Positions 1-9,327 of a DNA stretch of 64,000 nt are shown piece by piece. This stretch comes from Alphaproteobacteria bacterium (lineage in GTDB: Bacteria; Pseudomonadota; Alphaproteobacteria; Puniceispirillales; Marisalimonadaceae), in contig SGYL01000001.1 of assembly GCA_004213885.1 (NCBI GenBank), positions 124,001 through 188,000 of the forward strand, read 5' to 3'. The translations under genes and the position numbers were made by a program. The notes beneath the pieces were generated by a model. It did no database searches. It was not told the DNA's origin and saw nothing but the letters and a program-made list of their open reading frames with translations. The number at the start of each line of letters is the position of its first letter. Position 1 is the first letter of the stretch.

Positions 1-330
1 TATTGTGGTAGAACAGATGATATGTTTAAAGTAAGTGGGATATGGGTTTCACCTTTTGAAGTTGAGCAAGCTATTCTAAATCATGATGAAGTTTTAGAAT
101 CTGCAGTGGTGCCAGAAATTGATCATGAAGGTCTTGTAAAATCAAAAGCTTTTATAATTCTCAAAACAGAACAAAACCAAAAAGAAAAATTAAAAGAAAT
201 TGAAAAAACAATAAAAGAGATTGTAAAAGAAAAAATTGGTTTATGGAAATATCCAAGATCTATTGAGTTTGTAAAAACATTGCCTAAAACTGCTACAGGT
301 AAAATTCAAAGATTTAAATTAAGAAAATAA
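1..330 (+). CDS. Benzoate-CoA ligase, C-terminal part (cut by window start)
   Basis: This is the C-terminal ~109 residues of an ANL-superfamily acyl-CoA ligase. The frame is open from base 1, so the gene starts outside the window; the ATG at 22 is internal. The hinge motif YCGRTDDMFK comes first, then GIWVSPFEVE, and near the end PKTATGKIQR, whose lysine is the family's adenylation lysine. The GRxDDM(F/L)KV-GIWVSP wording is typical of benzoate-CoA ligases, and boxC and boxB follow directly. It would activate benzoate, or a close aromatic acid, to the CoA thioester that feeds the box pathway. It overlaps the next start by one base (TAATG), so it belongs to the same operon. Substrate is inferred from context; the ligase family itself is secure. 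Confidence 0.85.
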   Translation, partial: YCGRTDDMFKVSGIWVSPFEVEQAILNHDEVLESAVVPEIDHEGLVKSKAFIILKTEQNQKEKLKEIEKTIKEIVKEKIGLWKYPRSIEFVKTLPKTATGKIQRFKLRK

Positions 331-1115
331 TGAAAAAAAATAATTATTTTCAAAATGTTTTTGATCAACAATTAGAAGTTTTATTAATAGGTGAATTCGA
401 AAATAATACCCCAACAATTGTGCTTTTGCATGAGGGTTTAGGATCATTAGAAATGTGGAAAGATATTCCTGAGAGATTATTTAAGGAGTTAGGTTTAAAT
501 ATTTTTGTTTACTCCAGAGCAGGATATGGAAAATCATCAACTATAAATTTGCCAAGACCTATAAATTATATGAATTTAGAGGCAGAAAAATATCTTCCTA
601 AATTGTTGTCAGAATTTAATTTAAATAAAGTATTCCTATTAGGTCATAGTGATGGCGCAACAATTGCAGCAATTAACTCCACTTTAGACAATAATAATTA
701 TGACATTTTGGGGACAATCCTAATTGCACCGCATTTCTTTATTGAAGAAATGAATATTGTGTCAATTAGAGAAATTAGAAATATTTATGAAGATAATTTA
801 AAGAAAAAATTATCAAAATATCATAACAATCCAGATATAGCATTTTATGGATGGAATGATGTATGGTTGGATGATAAATTCAAAAATTGGAATATTACCA
901 ATATTTTAAAAAACATAAAAATTCCAATTTTAGCAATTCAAGGTAAAGATGATCCATATGGAACCTTATCTCAAATTGAAATTTTAGAAGAAAATTTAAA
1001 AGGTAAATTAAAAAAGTTAATTTTGAATAATTGCGGGCATAATCCTTTGATTGACAAACAAAAAGAGTCTATAAATAAAATTAAAGAATTTATCAACCAA
1101 ATTGAAATTAAATAA
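330..1115 (+). CDS. Alpha/beta hydrolase of the box cluster
   Basis: A 261-residue alpha/beta-hydrolase without a signal peptide, so cytoplasmic. The oxyanion segment HEGLG is at about 34-38, the nucleophile elbow GHSDG at 105-109 (Ser107), the acid in GKDDPYG near Asp208, and the catalytic His in NCGHNP near 237. Hydrolases of this type recur in aerobic benzoate (box) clusters, where they may remove stalled CoA thioesters or hydrolyse a side product; no precise reaction can be read from the sequence. It starts one base inside the stop of the ligase gene and is followed after about 15 bases by boxC. Family assignment is firm, physiological substrate unknown. Confidence 0.8.
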   Translation: MKKNNYFQNVFDQQLEVLLIGEFENNTPTIVLLHEGLGSLEMWKDIPERLFKELGLNIFVYSRAGYGKSSTINLPRPINYMNLEAEKYLPKLLSEFNLNKVFLLGHSDGATIAAINSTLDNNNYDILGTILIAPHFFIEEMNIVSIREIRNIYEDNLKKKLSKYHNNPDIAFYGWNDVWLDDKFKNWNITNILKNIKIPILAIQGKDDPYGTLSQIEILEENLKGKLKKLILNNCGHNPLIDKQKESINKIKEFINQIEIK

Positions 1116-1130
1116 GGCTAATTGTCATTT

Positions 1131-2783
1131 ATGAAAAAAATTGATTTTAATGTTAACCCAAAAAGTTATAAGCATTGGAAAATTGAAATAGAAAAGAACA
1201 TTTGTAATTTAATTTTTAATGTTGATGAAGATAAAGGATTGATAGGAGATTATAAGTTAAAATTAAATAGCTATGATCTTGGTGTTGACATTGAATTATA
1301 TGATGTTCTACAAAGACTTAGATTTGAATATCCATTTGTGAATTTAATTATAATTAAATCAGGTAATGAACGGGCTTTCTCTGCAGGAGCAAATATTAAA
1401 ATGTTAGCTGAGGCTTCTCATGCTCACAAGGTAAACTTTTGTAAATATACCAATGAAACTAGAAATTTTATAGAGTCTTCATTACTAGAGTCAGGACAAT
1501 ATTTTATTTGCTCGATTGAAGGTGTTTGTGCAGGAGGAGGGTATGAATTAGCACTATCTTGTGATCATATTTTGCTCTTAGACGATGGTTCATCTAGCGT
1601 GTCTTTACCTGAGGTTCCTTTATTAGCTGTTTTACCTGGAACAGGTGGGTTAACAAGAGTAACTGATAAAAGAAAAGTAAGAAAAGATTTAGCTGACGTT
1701 TTTTGTACTATGGAAGAGGGTGTAAAGGCGCAAAAAGCACAAGAATGGAAATTAGTAGATACAATAACTAAAAAATCAAATTATAATGAGACTTTAACAA
1801 AAATAATTGAACAAAATGTTAAGAATGATAATTCCTCTAAAAAGGGAATTATATTGAATGAAATAAACAAACAAATTATAAACGAGGATCATATCAAGTA
1901 CACTACAGTAGAATTGTTAATAGATAGATCAAAGAAGAATGCAAAAATTGTAATAAAATCACCTGAACTGTTAAAAATAGATGATGAAAATGACATTATA
2001 AAACAAGGAGATCAATTTTGGCTTCTTAGATGCGCAAGAGAATTAGATGATATTTTGTTACATTTAAGGTTTAATGAGTTAGATCTTGGTGTAATTATTT
2101 TTTCTTCTCAAGGTTCTGTAGCTGATATTCTTTTTTATGATAATCTTTTACATGAATATAGCTCTAATTGGTTTATTAAAGAAATTAAACATTTGTGGAA
2201 CAGGACTTTAAAGAGAATAGATTTAACATCTAGGTCATTAGTAACATTAATAGAGCCAGGGTCGTGTTTTGGTGGATTTTTATCTGAGATAATATTTGCC
2301 TCAGATAGAGCATATATGGCAGAGGGCGTTTTCGACGATAGCAACGACCCAGAGGCTAAAATTGCTTTATCAAAATCAAACTTTAATTTTTTTAAAATGT
2401 CTAATGGTATAACAAGATTAGAAACAAGATTTTTAAATGAATCAGAAAAAATAAAAGAGCTAGAAAATGAGATTTGCAAAGAATTGGATAGTCAAATGGC
2501 TGTAAATATGGGATTAGTAACTTTTAGTTTTGATGATATTGATTGGGAAGATGAAGTACGAATCTTTTTAGAAGAAAGATCAAGTTTTTCACCAGATAGT
2601 ATGACAGGACTGGAAGCAAATCTTAGATTTGCGGGACCAGAAACAATGGAAACTAAAATTTTTGGAAGGTTAACAGCATGGCAAAATTGGATTTTTCAAA
2701 GGCCTAACGCGGTTGGTGAAGAAGGTGCACTAAAAAAATATGGGTCTGGTAATAGAAGTAAATTTAATTGGGAAAGAGTTTAG
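1131..2783 (+). CDS. boxC: Benzoyl-CoA-dihydrodiol lyase (2,3-epoxybenzoyl-CoA dihydrolase)
   Basis: A ~550-residue crotonase-superfamily protein of the usual BoxC length. It opens the ring of 2,3-epoxybenzoyl-CoA hydrolytically, giving 3,4-dehydroadipyl-CoA semialdehyde and formate. The first crotonase half carries the CoA/oxyanion signature AFSAGANIKM and, further on, CAGGGYELALSCDHILL with PEVPLLAVLPGTGG. A second, degenerate crotonase-like half follows (GSCFGGFLSEIIFASDRAYM), and the C-terminus has the family-specific FGRLTAWQNWIFQRPNAVG. I take the ATG at 1131; a TTG at 1122 would add three residues. Thirteen bases to the next ATG (boxB) indicate co-transcription. Confidence is high because boxB is adjacent. 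Confidence 0.93.
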   Translation: MKKIDFNVNPKSYKHWKIEIEKNICNLIFNVDEDKGLIGDYKLKLNSYDLGVDIELYDVLQRLRFEYPFVNLIIIKSGNERAFSAGANIKMLAEASHAHKVNFCKYTNETRNFIESSLLESGQYFICSIEGVCAGGGYELALSCDHILLLDDGSSSVSLPEVPLLAVLPGTGGLTRVTDKRKVRKDLADVFCTMEEGVKAQKAQEWKLVDTITKKSNYNETLTKIIEQNVKNDNSSKKGIILNEINKQIINEDHIKYTTVELLIDRSKKNAKIVIKSPELLKIDDENDIIKQGDQFWLLRCARELDDILLHLRFNELDLGVIIFSSQGSVADILFYDNLLHEYSSNWFIKEIKHLWNRTLKRIDLTSRSLVTLIEPGSCFGGFLSEIIFASDRAYMAEGVFDDSNDPEAKIALSKSNFNFFKMSNGITRLETRFLNESEKIKELENEICKELDSQMAVNMGLVTFSFDDIDWEDEVRIFLEERSSFSPDSMTGLEANLRFAGPETMETKIFGRLTAWQNWIFQRPNAVGEEGALKKYGSGNRSKFNWERV

Positions 2784-2795
2784 AAGAGGATATTT

Positions 2796-4247
2796 ATGTT
2801 AGACAATATTAAAGTAGAATACGACACAATGATACCAAATAATGTTGGTTTATCATCTGATAAAAAAGTTCTAAAAGCACTTGAAAGGTGGCACCCAGGT
2901 TATATTAACTGGTGGAAAGATTTAGGACCTGTTGGCTTCCAAGAAAGTTTAGTTTATTTAAGGACAGCTATTAGTGTTGATAGAGAAGGATGGGCTAAAT
3001 TTGATTATGTAAAAATGCCTAATTATAGATGGGGGATTTTATTAGCACCTGAAAAGCAAGGAAGAACAATTCCATGTGGTGAACATTTTGGTGAACCAGC
3101 TTGGCAAGAGGTCCCAGGTGAATACAGATCAATGTTGAGAAGACTTATTGTTATTCAAGGAGATACTGAGCCCGCATCAATTGAACAACAAAGACATCTA
3201 GGTAAAACAGCTCCATCATTATATGACATGAGAAATCTCTTTCAGGTGAATGTTGAAGAAGGAAGACATTTATGGGCGATGGTTTATTTATTACAAAAAT
3301 ATTTTGGTTCTGATGGTAGAGAAGAAGCTAATGAACTTTTAAAAAGACAATCTGGATCAGAGGATGCGCCCAGAATGTTGGGAGCATTTAATGAGGTTAC
3401 TCCGGATTGGCTGTCTTTTTTTATGTTTACATCATTTACTGATAGAGACGGAAAAATGCAATTGGAAGCTTTAGCCCAGTCAGGTTTTGATCCACTTTCT
3501 AGAACATGCCGTTTTATGCTTACTGAAGAAGCACACCATATGTTCGTAGGTGAAAATGGAGTTAGAAGAGTAATTAAGAAAACCTGTGAAGAAATGGTAA
3601 AAGCAGGTATTTCAGATCCATTTGAAATAGAAAAGATAAGAAAATTAGGTGTAATTGATTTGCCAACAATACAAAAAAAGATAAATTTACATTTTACATT
3701 GTCACTTGATTTATTTGGCTCAGAAATTTCAACTAATGCTGCTAACGCTTTTACTGCTGGAGTGAAAGGAAGATTTTGGGAAACAAAAATTAAAGACGAT
3801 CATCAATTACAAAATGATACATATCCAATATTAGAGTTTGAAAATAATAAAATTGTAAAGAAAGATGCGCCTGCTTTGTTAGCGTTAAATATGAGATTAA
3901 GAGATGATTATATTAAGGATTCTTCTGTAGGTATTAAAAGATGGAACAGAACAATAGAATCATTCAATATTGATTTTAAAGTAAAATTGCCACATGAAGG
4001 TTTTAATAGAAAAATTGGAACATTTACAAATGCTTTTATTGACCCTGATGGGAATATATTAGATTCAAAAATGTGGGATAAAAATTTTAATAACTTTTTA
4101 CCATCTAATGAAGATAATTTATTTATAGAGTCTTTAATGGTTCCTGAGCACGAGCCAGGGAGATACTCTTCGTGGATTGCTGCACCTGATCAAGGGATAG
4201 ATAATAAATCAGGAGACTTTGAATATGTTAAAGTTCATGATGCTTAG
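2796..4247 (+). CDS. boxB: Benzoyl-CoA 2,3-epoxidase, di-iron oxygenase component
   Basis: A 483-residue di-iron epoxidase subunit that, with reductase BoxA, converts benzoyl-CoA and O2 to 2,3-epoxybenzoyl-CoA. Carboxylate/histidine ligand motifs are visible: Glu125 in QGDTEPAS, Glu155 and His158 in VEEGRHLW, and Glu245 and His248 in LTEEAHHMF. They sit in the order and spacing I recall for characterised BoxB proteins. The ATG at 2796 has an AGAGGA ribosome site. The gene ends the plus-strand box operon, and its stop overlaps the convergent transporter gene by four bases. boxA is not in the window and presumably lies upstream of base 1. Confidence 0.95.
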   Translation: MLDNIKVEYDTMIPNNVGLSSDKKVLKALERWHPGYINWWKDLGPVGFQESLVYLRTAISVDREGWAKFDYVKMPNYRWGILLAPEKQGRTIPCGEHFGEPAWQEVPGEYRSMLRRLIVIQGDTEPASIEQQRHLGKTAPSLYDMRNLFQVNVEEGRHLWAMVYLLQKYFGSDGREEANELLKRQSGSEDAPRMLGAFNEVTPDWLSFFMFTSFTDRDGKMQLEALAQSGFDPLSRTCRFMLTEEAHHMFVGENGVRRVIKKTCEEMVKAGISDPFEIEKIRKLGVIDLPTIQKKINLHFTLSLDLFGSEISTNAANAFTAGVKGRFWETKIKDDHQLQNDTYPILEFENNKIVKKDAPALLALNMRLRDDYIKDSSVGIKRWNRTIESFNIDFKVKLPHEGFNRKIGTFTNAFIDPDGNILDSKMWDKNFNNFLPSNEDNLFIESLMVPEHEPGRYSSWIAAPDQGIDNKSGDFEYVKVHDA

Positions 4248-5839
4248 TAAGCTATTAATTTTAACTTTCTAATTAAAATTGTAGCTAATATTGGTAAAGT
4301 TAAAGTTAATAATAAAACAGTAAGTAACAAAATTCCTAGGTCTGAATAATCTGCTTGAGTTGTTATCTCACCAGTTTTTGATTTTACTTCTCTAGTGACT
4401 ACAAATATTTGATTAAGATATTTTGTTCCTAAATTACTTGCTGAAAGTGCCAGATTCGTAAAACTAGCTAAAACAGCAAAAAAAGTTGCTTTTAAATGAC
4501 TTGGAGCAGATTGTGCTATCCATGCTAGAATGGGTATCATTGAGACTTGTCCAAGAGGACTTTCTAAAGCTGTATTAAATATTGCAATGAATCTCGCATC
4601 AACAATGCCATTTGTTATTTTTGAAGTTATTTCGTGTATTCCATAAAACATAGCCAAAGAAGGTAGTAGAAAAATAGATCCTGCTATTGATAGAATTATA
4701 ATGAGCTTGCTCATAGAGGCGTTTTCCATAAGTGGTCTAAGAACAAATATTCCAACAATTGTTAGCATAGAAGCAATTAATCCTAAGAGAGATAAGAATT
4801 CTTGATCAAATTTAAGCACGTCAATTTCAAACCATGACGCTCCTTGTCCTACACCTGGCATTGCTCTAAATACAAAAATGATAATTGCTGTACCTATTAA
4901 CATTCTTTTCGAAACTACATCTAATTGATTGGATAGTGTTTTTAAAAGATAAACAATTATTAAAAAAGATCCGATAAAGACAATTTCTTGAGAAAATGGA
5001 ATTTTAGAAATGCCAATAGATAATGTAAAAATAACAAATATAATAGATCCAGTAATTATAGATTTATTAGGTTTAGTAGTTTTTAAAACGGGATAAATTA
5101 AATTAAATGCTTTTTCAAAAGCTAGCCCGTTTTTAATAAGTTTGTTTAATCTAGATTTTGAACTAACATAAGAAAAAAAGACTCCCATTATTGATATAAT
5201 TGGAACAATTAAAGAATATAAATAAATCTTTCCATAGGTAACGATTTTTTCGTTATCTGACATTTCAGAAGAATCGGAAAACATTATAAGGTTTATAAAT
5301 GAAACAATTAAAGTTCCTGATATTATAGAAACTCTTCCTAAAAGTTGCATTACAACATTTAAAGATTTTAAGGTTTTGAAATCTATCTCATTTCCTTTTT
5401 CATCAGTTTTTGGAATTGCTTCTACAGTTAACGCATCTGCAACTACATCTTGGAGAACAAAGCCAATTGGAGCTAGTAAGGTTGAAATTATGAACCAAGT
5501 TTCTGCATTTAATACACTTATCATTTCTTCTTTATGTGCGATTAAAAAATACATTATCAAACTGCTTATTGCCATTATCAATGCACCAAAAAAAACTAAA
5601 ATGGATTTAAATTTCCAAATTAAATCTACAATATGTCCTAAGGGCATTTTTAATACCCATGGCAGACCAGCCCAGAAGCCTAAGCCTGCTAAAAAAGCAG
5701 CAGAAAGGTCTAGATATTCCTTTACAAAAAATAAACCAACAATATTTGTTAATCCTGAAACGCCTGCTGCTAAATAAATCATTAATGGCGGTAGAAAGGA
5801 AAGTCTAAATGAAGAAATTATATTAAATGGGTTATACAT
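4244..5839 (-). CDS. MFS transporter, AmpG/BT1-like
   Basis: A 531-residue polytopic membrane protein with about 12-14 hydrophobic segments. The N-terminus (LPPLMIYLAAGVSGLTNIVG, then AGLPWVLKMPLGHIVD) resembles the AmpG / folate-biopterin transporter branch of the major facilitator superfamily. The segment GFVLQDVVADALTVEA, with acidic residues in a membrane helix, is characteristic of that branch. The C-terminus is a basic tail (IRKLKLIAY). It is convergent with boxB and divergent from the VOC gene. AmpG-type proteins import muropeptides and BT1-type proteins pterins or folates, but substrate cannot be assigned here. Nothing ties it functionally to benzoate degradation beyond proximity. Confidence 0.75.
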   Translation of the reverse strand: MYNPFNIISSFRLSFLPPLMIYLAAGVSGLTNIVGLFFVKEYLDLSAAFLAGLGFWAGLPWVLKMPLGHIVDLIWKFKSILVFFGALIMAISSLIMYFLIAHKEEMISVLNAETWFIISTLLAPIGFVLQDVVADALTVEAIPKTDEKGNEIDFKTLKSLNVVMQLLGRVSIISGTLIVSFINLIMFSDSSEMSDNEKIVTYGKIYLYSLIVPIISIMGVFFSYVSSKSRLNKLIKNGLAFEKAFNLIYPVLKTTKPNKSIITGSIIFVIFTLSIGISKIPFSQEIVFIGSFLIIVYLLKTLSNQLDVVSKRMLIGTAIIIFVFRAMPGVGQGASWFEIDVLKFDQEFLSLLGLIASMLTIVGIFVLRPLMENASMSKLIIILSIAGSIFLLPSLAMFYGIHEITSKITNGIVDARFIAIFNTALESPLGQVSMIPILAWIAQSAPSHLKATFFAVLASFTNLALSASNLGTKYLNQIFVVTREVKSKTGEITTQADYSDLGILLLTVLLLTLTLPILATILIRKLKLIAY

Positions 5840-5907
5840 TTTTATTTATTAATTATATTTTTAAAGTACTATAAATTAATCTAATGAAATAATTATAATA
5901 AGAAAAC

Positions 5908-6318
5908 ATGAAATTAAAGTTACATCATATTAATCTTTCCTCGAATAATGTAAAAAAAATGAATGAGTTTTATAAGCAAGTATTATTTTTAGATACGGAA
6001 ACTAATGATCTTCCACTACTTGAGAGAAAAAAAGGTTATTCTGGAGAAGTAGAATTTGTAACAGATGGAAATATTCAAACCCACTTAGCTGAAAAAGATT
6101 TAGATGTTAATTTTAAAACAGGGCACTCAATAAATCCTCTTGAAAGAGGCCATATTGCCTATAGAACAGATGATTTAGAGGAATTCAAAAAACATCTCGA
6201 AAATAAAGGAATTAAGTATTCTGACTGGGGAGAAACAGCAGTTGCAGGGTGGAAACAGATTTTTTTTTATGATCCTGATGGAAACATTATAGAGGTTCAT
6301 GAAAAAGAAACTTTGTAA
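5908..6318 (+). CDS. VOC-family (glyoxalase/bleomycin-resistance fold) protein
   Basis: A 136-residue single VOC unit with two beta-alpha-beta-beta-beta modules. It opens with KLHHINLSSNNVKKMNEFY (a metal-binding His near residue 7) and ends with FFYDPDGNIIEVHE, where the Glu is the usual second metal ligand. A central HIAYRTDDLEEF supplies another typical His. Such proteins are metal-dependent lyases, isomerases, dioxygenases or fosfomycin-type transferases. A glyoxalase or ring-cleavage-like role is possible but not shown. It starts 68 bases from the divergent transporter and is followed 12 bases later by an MFS gene, with which it is probably co-transcribed. Confidence 0.75.
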   Translation: MKLKLHHINLSSNNVKKMNEFYKQVLFLDTETNDLPLLERKKGYSGEVEFVTDGNIQTHLAEKDLDVNFKTGHSINPLERGHIAYRTDDLEEFKKHLENKGIKYSDWGETAVAGWKQIFFYDPDGNIIEVHEKETL

Positions 6319-6330
6319 CTTGAGATTTCT

Positions 6331-7500
6331 TTGAAAAAACCTAATATTCTATTAATTTCAGTTTTAATAGCCATGCCTATTATGGGCATGACTATGATTT
6401 CTCCTTCATTACCATTAATTAAAGGAGACTTAAATTCAAGTTTTTCTGATACTCAAATGGTTCTAAGTATCTATTTTTTATTTTTAGCTATAGGTCAATT
6501 ATTTGCAGGACCACTATCAGACAGATTTGGAAGAAAGCCTTTAGTGATTTATGGATCTTTAATTTTCTCTATTTCTTCATTAGCATGTTCATTTTCTAAT
6601 GAGATTACGATTTTGATTTTTTTAAGAGCTATTCAAGGCATTGGAGCAGCAGCTTGTTTTGCTGTGGGTAGAAACATAATTAGTGATAGTTTCAATAGAT
6701 CTGAGGCCGCTTCAAAAATGTCAACTGTAACTGCTTATATGGTTGTTTTACCAATTCTATGTTTTGTTTTTGGTGGAATATTTGCTGAATATTTTGGATG
6801 GCATTCAAATTTTATTGCCCTATTTTTAATTGGTATAATAATTTATTTACTTCTAAAATTTTACCTTCAAGAGTCATTAAAAGTAATGTCTAAAGATATT
6901 TCAATCTTAAGAATATTAGAAAATTACAAAAACATATTTAAAAATAAGTGGTTTATTTGTTTTTCTATTGTTGGCGGTATGCAAACAGGAATGTATTATT
7001 CAATGAATGGGTTCATGCCATATGAATATTTAAGATTAGGTGCAACTGCATCTGAATTTGGCTTGTGGTTTTCATTAACATCTGTTGGTTATATTTTTGG
7101 AAATTTAATTAATAGTAAATACACTATTAAAATTGGTTTAGAAAAAATGTGTTTATATGGCACAATATTAAGCCTTATTTTTATTCTAACTTTAATAATT
7201 TTAAATTTAATTGAAACTCAATCTATTTTTTTTCTGACTTTCATTTGTTTGTTTATAGGATTTTCTCATGGATTTGTTGTAGCTAATGCAATGATAGGTG
7301 CCATTAATTCTGTAACTGAAAATCAAGGAGCTTCTAGTGGATTAATGGGTGCTTTACAAGTTGGTTTTGGAGGTTTGGCAGGATATTTAATTATATATTT
7401 TGGAGGTGCAAATATATTTTTAATAAGTTTAATTGGAATATTGATAATGTCGACAATCTCAATTTTTTCTTCTATTATTGTAAATATAATTAAAAAGTAA
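6331..7500 (+). CDS. MFS multidrug transporter, Bcr/CflA-type
   Basis: A 389-residue, 12-helix DHA1 drug:H+ antiporter. The loop 2-3 signature GPLSDRFGRKPLVIYGS is clear, and RAIQGIGAAACFAVGRNIISD matches helix 4/5 of the Bcr/CflA subfamily. The start is a TTG at 6331; the first internal ATG would remove most of helix 1, so the TTG is preferred. It lies between a VOC gene and a TauD/TfdA dioxygenase with gaps of 12 and 11 bases, which suggests one transcript up to 9309. Probable function is export of a small organic compound. Import of a catabolic substrate cannot be excluded for this context. Confidence 0.75.
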   Translation: MKKPNILLISVLIAMPIMGMTMISPSLPLIKGDLNSSFSDTQMVLSIYFLFLAIGQLFAGPLSDRFGRKPLVIYGSLIFSISSLACSFSNEITILIFLRAIQGIGAAACFAVGRNIISDSFNRSEAASKMSTVTAYMVVLPILCFVFGGIFAEYFGWHSNFIALFLIGIIIYLLLKFYLQESLKVMSKDISILRILENYKNIFKNKWFICFSIVGGMQTGMYYSMNGFMPYEYLRLGATASEFGLWFSLTSVGYIFGNLINSKYTIKIGLEKMCLYGTILSLIFILTLIILNLIETQSIFFLTFICLFIGFSHGFVVANAMIGAINSVTENQGASSGLMGALQVGFGGLAGYLIIYFGGANIFLISLIGILIMSTISIFSSIIVNIIKK

Positions 7501-7511
7501 TTAAGGTTGTT

Positions 7512-8378
7512 ATGAAAGTAAAACAGATTCATAAAAATATTGGTGTTTCAATTGAAGGTATAGACCTTTCAGGCATAGATAATAACGTTTTTCAGCAAAT
7601 CAAAGATTTATGGTTAAAACATTTAATTATAATCTTTCCGAATCAAAATATTTCTGATGAAGAACATATTAAATTTGGAAAAAAATTTGGTGAACTTGAA
7701 GTTCATCCTTCTTTATCCCATAGATCCTCAAAAAATCCTGAAATATATCGTGTATCAAACGTAGATGAAAATGGAAAAATTATCCCAAATAAAGAAACTT
7801 CTTGGCAATATTTAAAGCAATCTTGGTTATGGCACACAGATAGTTCTTTTAGAAAAATTCCAAGTAATGGTTCAATTTTACATGGTATTTCTACAACAAA
7901 TGAAGGTGGTAATACTTTATTTGCAAATATGTATAAAGCTTATGAGGATTTAGAGGATACTTTAAAAGAAGAAATTAAAAATCTTAGAGTAGTACATGAT
8001 CATGAATATATAATAAATTTGTCAAAAGAGTTAAGTACGCGAAAAAATAAAGGTAATTACGACAAACTTGATCCCGTAATACACCCATTAGTTAGAAGGC
8101 ATCCCATAACTAAAAAACCAAGCCTTTTTCTTTCCCCACATACAATGGTTAAAATTATAGATTATGATTACGATAAAGGAAGAGAATTATTAGAAAAATT
8201 AACAAAGCATTCTATTCAATCAAAATATGTCTATGAGCATATATGGAATAATGATGATATTGTAATGTGGGATAATAGATGTACGATGCATTCAGTAAAG
8301 CCCTTTGATAATAATATTATAAAGAGAATAATGCATAGGGTTACTCTAGTTGGTGATAAAGAACCATTAATGGCTTAG
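7512..8378 (+). CDS. TauD/TfdA-family Fe(II)/2-oxoglutarate dioxygenase
   Basis: A 288-residue non-haem iron dioxygenase. The facial triad is visible as WHTDSSF (His108, Asp110) and TMHSV (His260). An arginine for 2-oxoglutarate follows in IIKRIMHRVTL. The N-terminal VSIEGIDLSGID and IFPNQNISDEEHIKFGKKFG are typical of the TfdA/TauD group. Members hydroxylate sulfonates, phenoxyacetates and other small acids with 2-oxoglutarate and O2. The substrate is not predictable, but the neighbours (VOC protein, MFS carrier, amidohydrolase) suggest a small catabolic cassette. The amidohydrolase ATG comes 7 bases after the stop. Confidence 0.85.
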   Translation: MKVKQIHKNIGVSIEGIDLSGIDNNVFQQIKDLWLKHLIIIFPNQNISDEEHIKFGKKFGELEVHPSLSHRSSKNPEIYRVSNVDENGKIIPNKETSWQYLKQSWLWHTDSSFRKIPSNGSILHGISTTNEGGNTLFANMYKAYEDLEDTLKEEIKNLRVVHDHEYIINLSKELSTRKNKGNYDKLDPVIHPLVRRHPITKKPSLFLSPHTMVKIIDYDYDKGRELLEKLTKHSIQSKYVYEHIWNNDDIVMWDNRCTMHSVKPFDNNIIKRIMHRVTLVGDKEPLMA

Positions 8379-8385
8379 TTATTCT

Positions 8386-9309
8386 ATGAATGAACAAAAC
8401 ATTCCAATAATTGACGCACATCAACACTTTTGGGATTTAGATAAAAATTATTACCCTTTTTTGGCAGATCATTATGAAGAAAATTTCTTTTTGGGTGATT
8501 ACAGTAATTTAAAAAAAAATTATCTCCCAGAACATTACATGAAAGATGCAATCAATCATAACATAATTGGAACAATTCATTGTGAAGCCGAGTGGGATAG
8601 ATCAGATCAAGTAGGTGAGACTAAATGGCTTAAAAGTATAAAAGATAAACATAATTTACCTACTGCTGTTGTTGCTCACGCTTGGTTTCATACTAAAAAT
8701 GCTGAAGAAGTTATTGAAAAACAGGCATCTTTTAAGTTTGTTAAAGGAATTAGATCTAAGCCCATTGTAAAAAATAAAGAAAGTGACAGTTATGATAATT
8801 ATGTTGGAACTATGCAAGATCAAAAATGGAGAGATGGTTTAAAACTTTTAGAAAAATATAATTTGAATTATGATTTAAGAATCCCATCTTGGCACCTAAT
8901 TGAGTCATTACAAGTTATTAGACTTATTCCGAATGTAAAAGTCATCATTAATCATGCAGGTTTTCCATGGGATCGAAGTAAAGATGGAATCCTGAAATGG
9001 AAAAATTCTCTAAAAATTCTAGCAAATGAAGGAAATGTATATATCAAACTATCTGAATTTGGCGTTAAAAACCAATATTGGAATTATGAGGAGAATAGAA
9101 GAATTATATTAGATATAATTGATATTTTTTCTCCATCTAGATGTATGTTTGCAAGTAATTTTCCAGTTTCAAGTTTAAAAATTAGCTTTGATGATCTTTA
9201 TAATAATTATAACAAAATTGTAAAAAATTTTTCTCTTAATGAAAAAAAAGATCTTTTTTACAATACAGCATTAAATGTTTATAAATTAGATATAAAAATT
9301 GAGGAGTAA
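8386..9309 (+). CDS. Amidohydrolase-family (TIM-barrel) hydrolase, lactonase-like
   Basis: A 307-residue Amidohydrolase_2 protein. The N-terminal metal-binding motif is IIDAHQHFWDLDKNYYPF, followed by the family hallmarks GTIHCEAEWD, VKGIRSKP, VIINHAGFPWD (metal/catalytic His) and MFASNFPVS in place of the usual FGSDWPV aspartate segment. This subgroup includes sugar lactonases (rhamnono- and fuconolactonase) and LigI-type dicarboxylactonases. With dgoK/dgoA 3 kb away, a sugar lactonase role is attractive, though unproven. The apparent N for D change in ASNFPVS is worth noting. The last codons lie inside the terminator hairpin at 9299. Confidence 0.75.
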   Translation: MNEQNIPIIDAHQHFWDLDKNYYPFLADHYEENFFLGDYSNLKKNYLPEHYMKDAINHNIIGTIHCEAEWDRSDQVGETKWLKSIKDKHNLPTAVVAHAWFHTKNAEEVIEKQASFKFVKGIRSKPIVKNKESDSYDNYVGTMQDQKWRDGLKLLEKYNLNYDLRIPSWHLIESLQVIRLIPNVKVIINHAGFPWDRSKDGILKWKNSLKILANEGNVYIKLSEFGVKNQYWNYEENRRIILDIIDIFSPSRCMFASNFPVSSLKISFDDLYNNYNKIVKNFSLNEKKDLFYNTALNVYKLDIKIEE

Positions 9310-9320
9310 AAACTCCTCAA
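9299..9320. terminator. Two-way intrinsic terminator between convergent genes
   Basis: A perfect 9-bp stem (TTGAGGAGT / ACTCCTCAA) closes a 4-base AAAA loop. On the minus strand the hairpin is followed by a T-rich tail (AATTTTTA), so it is a good rho-independent terminator for the minus-strand gene ending at 9328. The plus-strand amidohydrolase stop codon lies inside the stem, so the same hairpin probably ends that transcript too, although its plus-strand tail is not T-rich. Confidence 0.75.
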
Positions 9321-9327
9321 CTCAAGG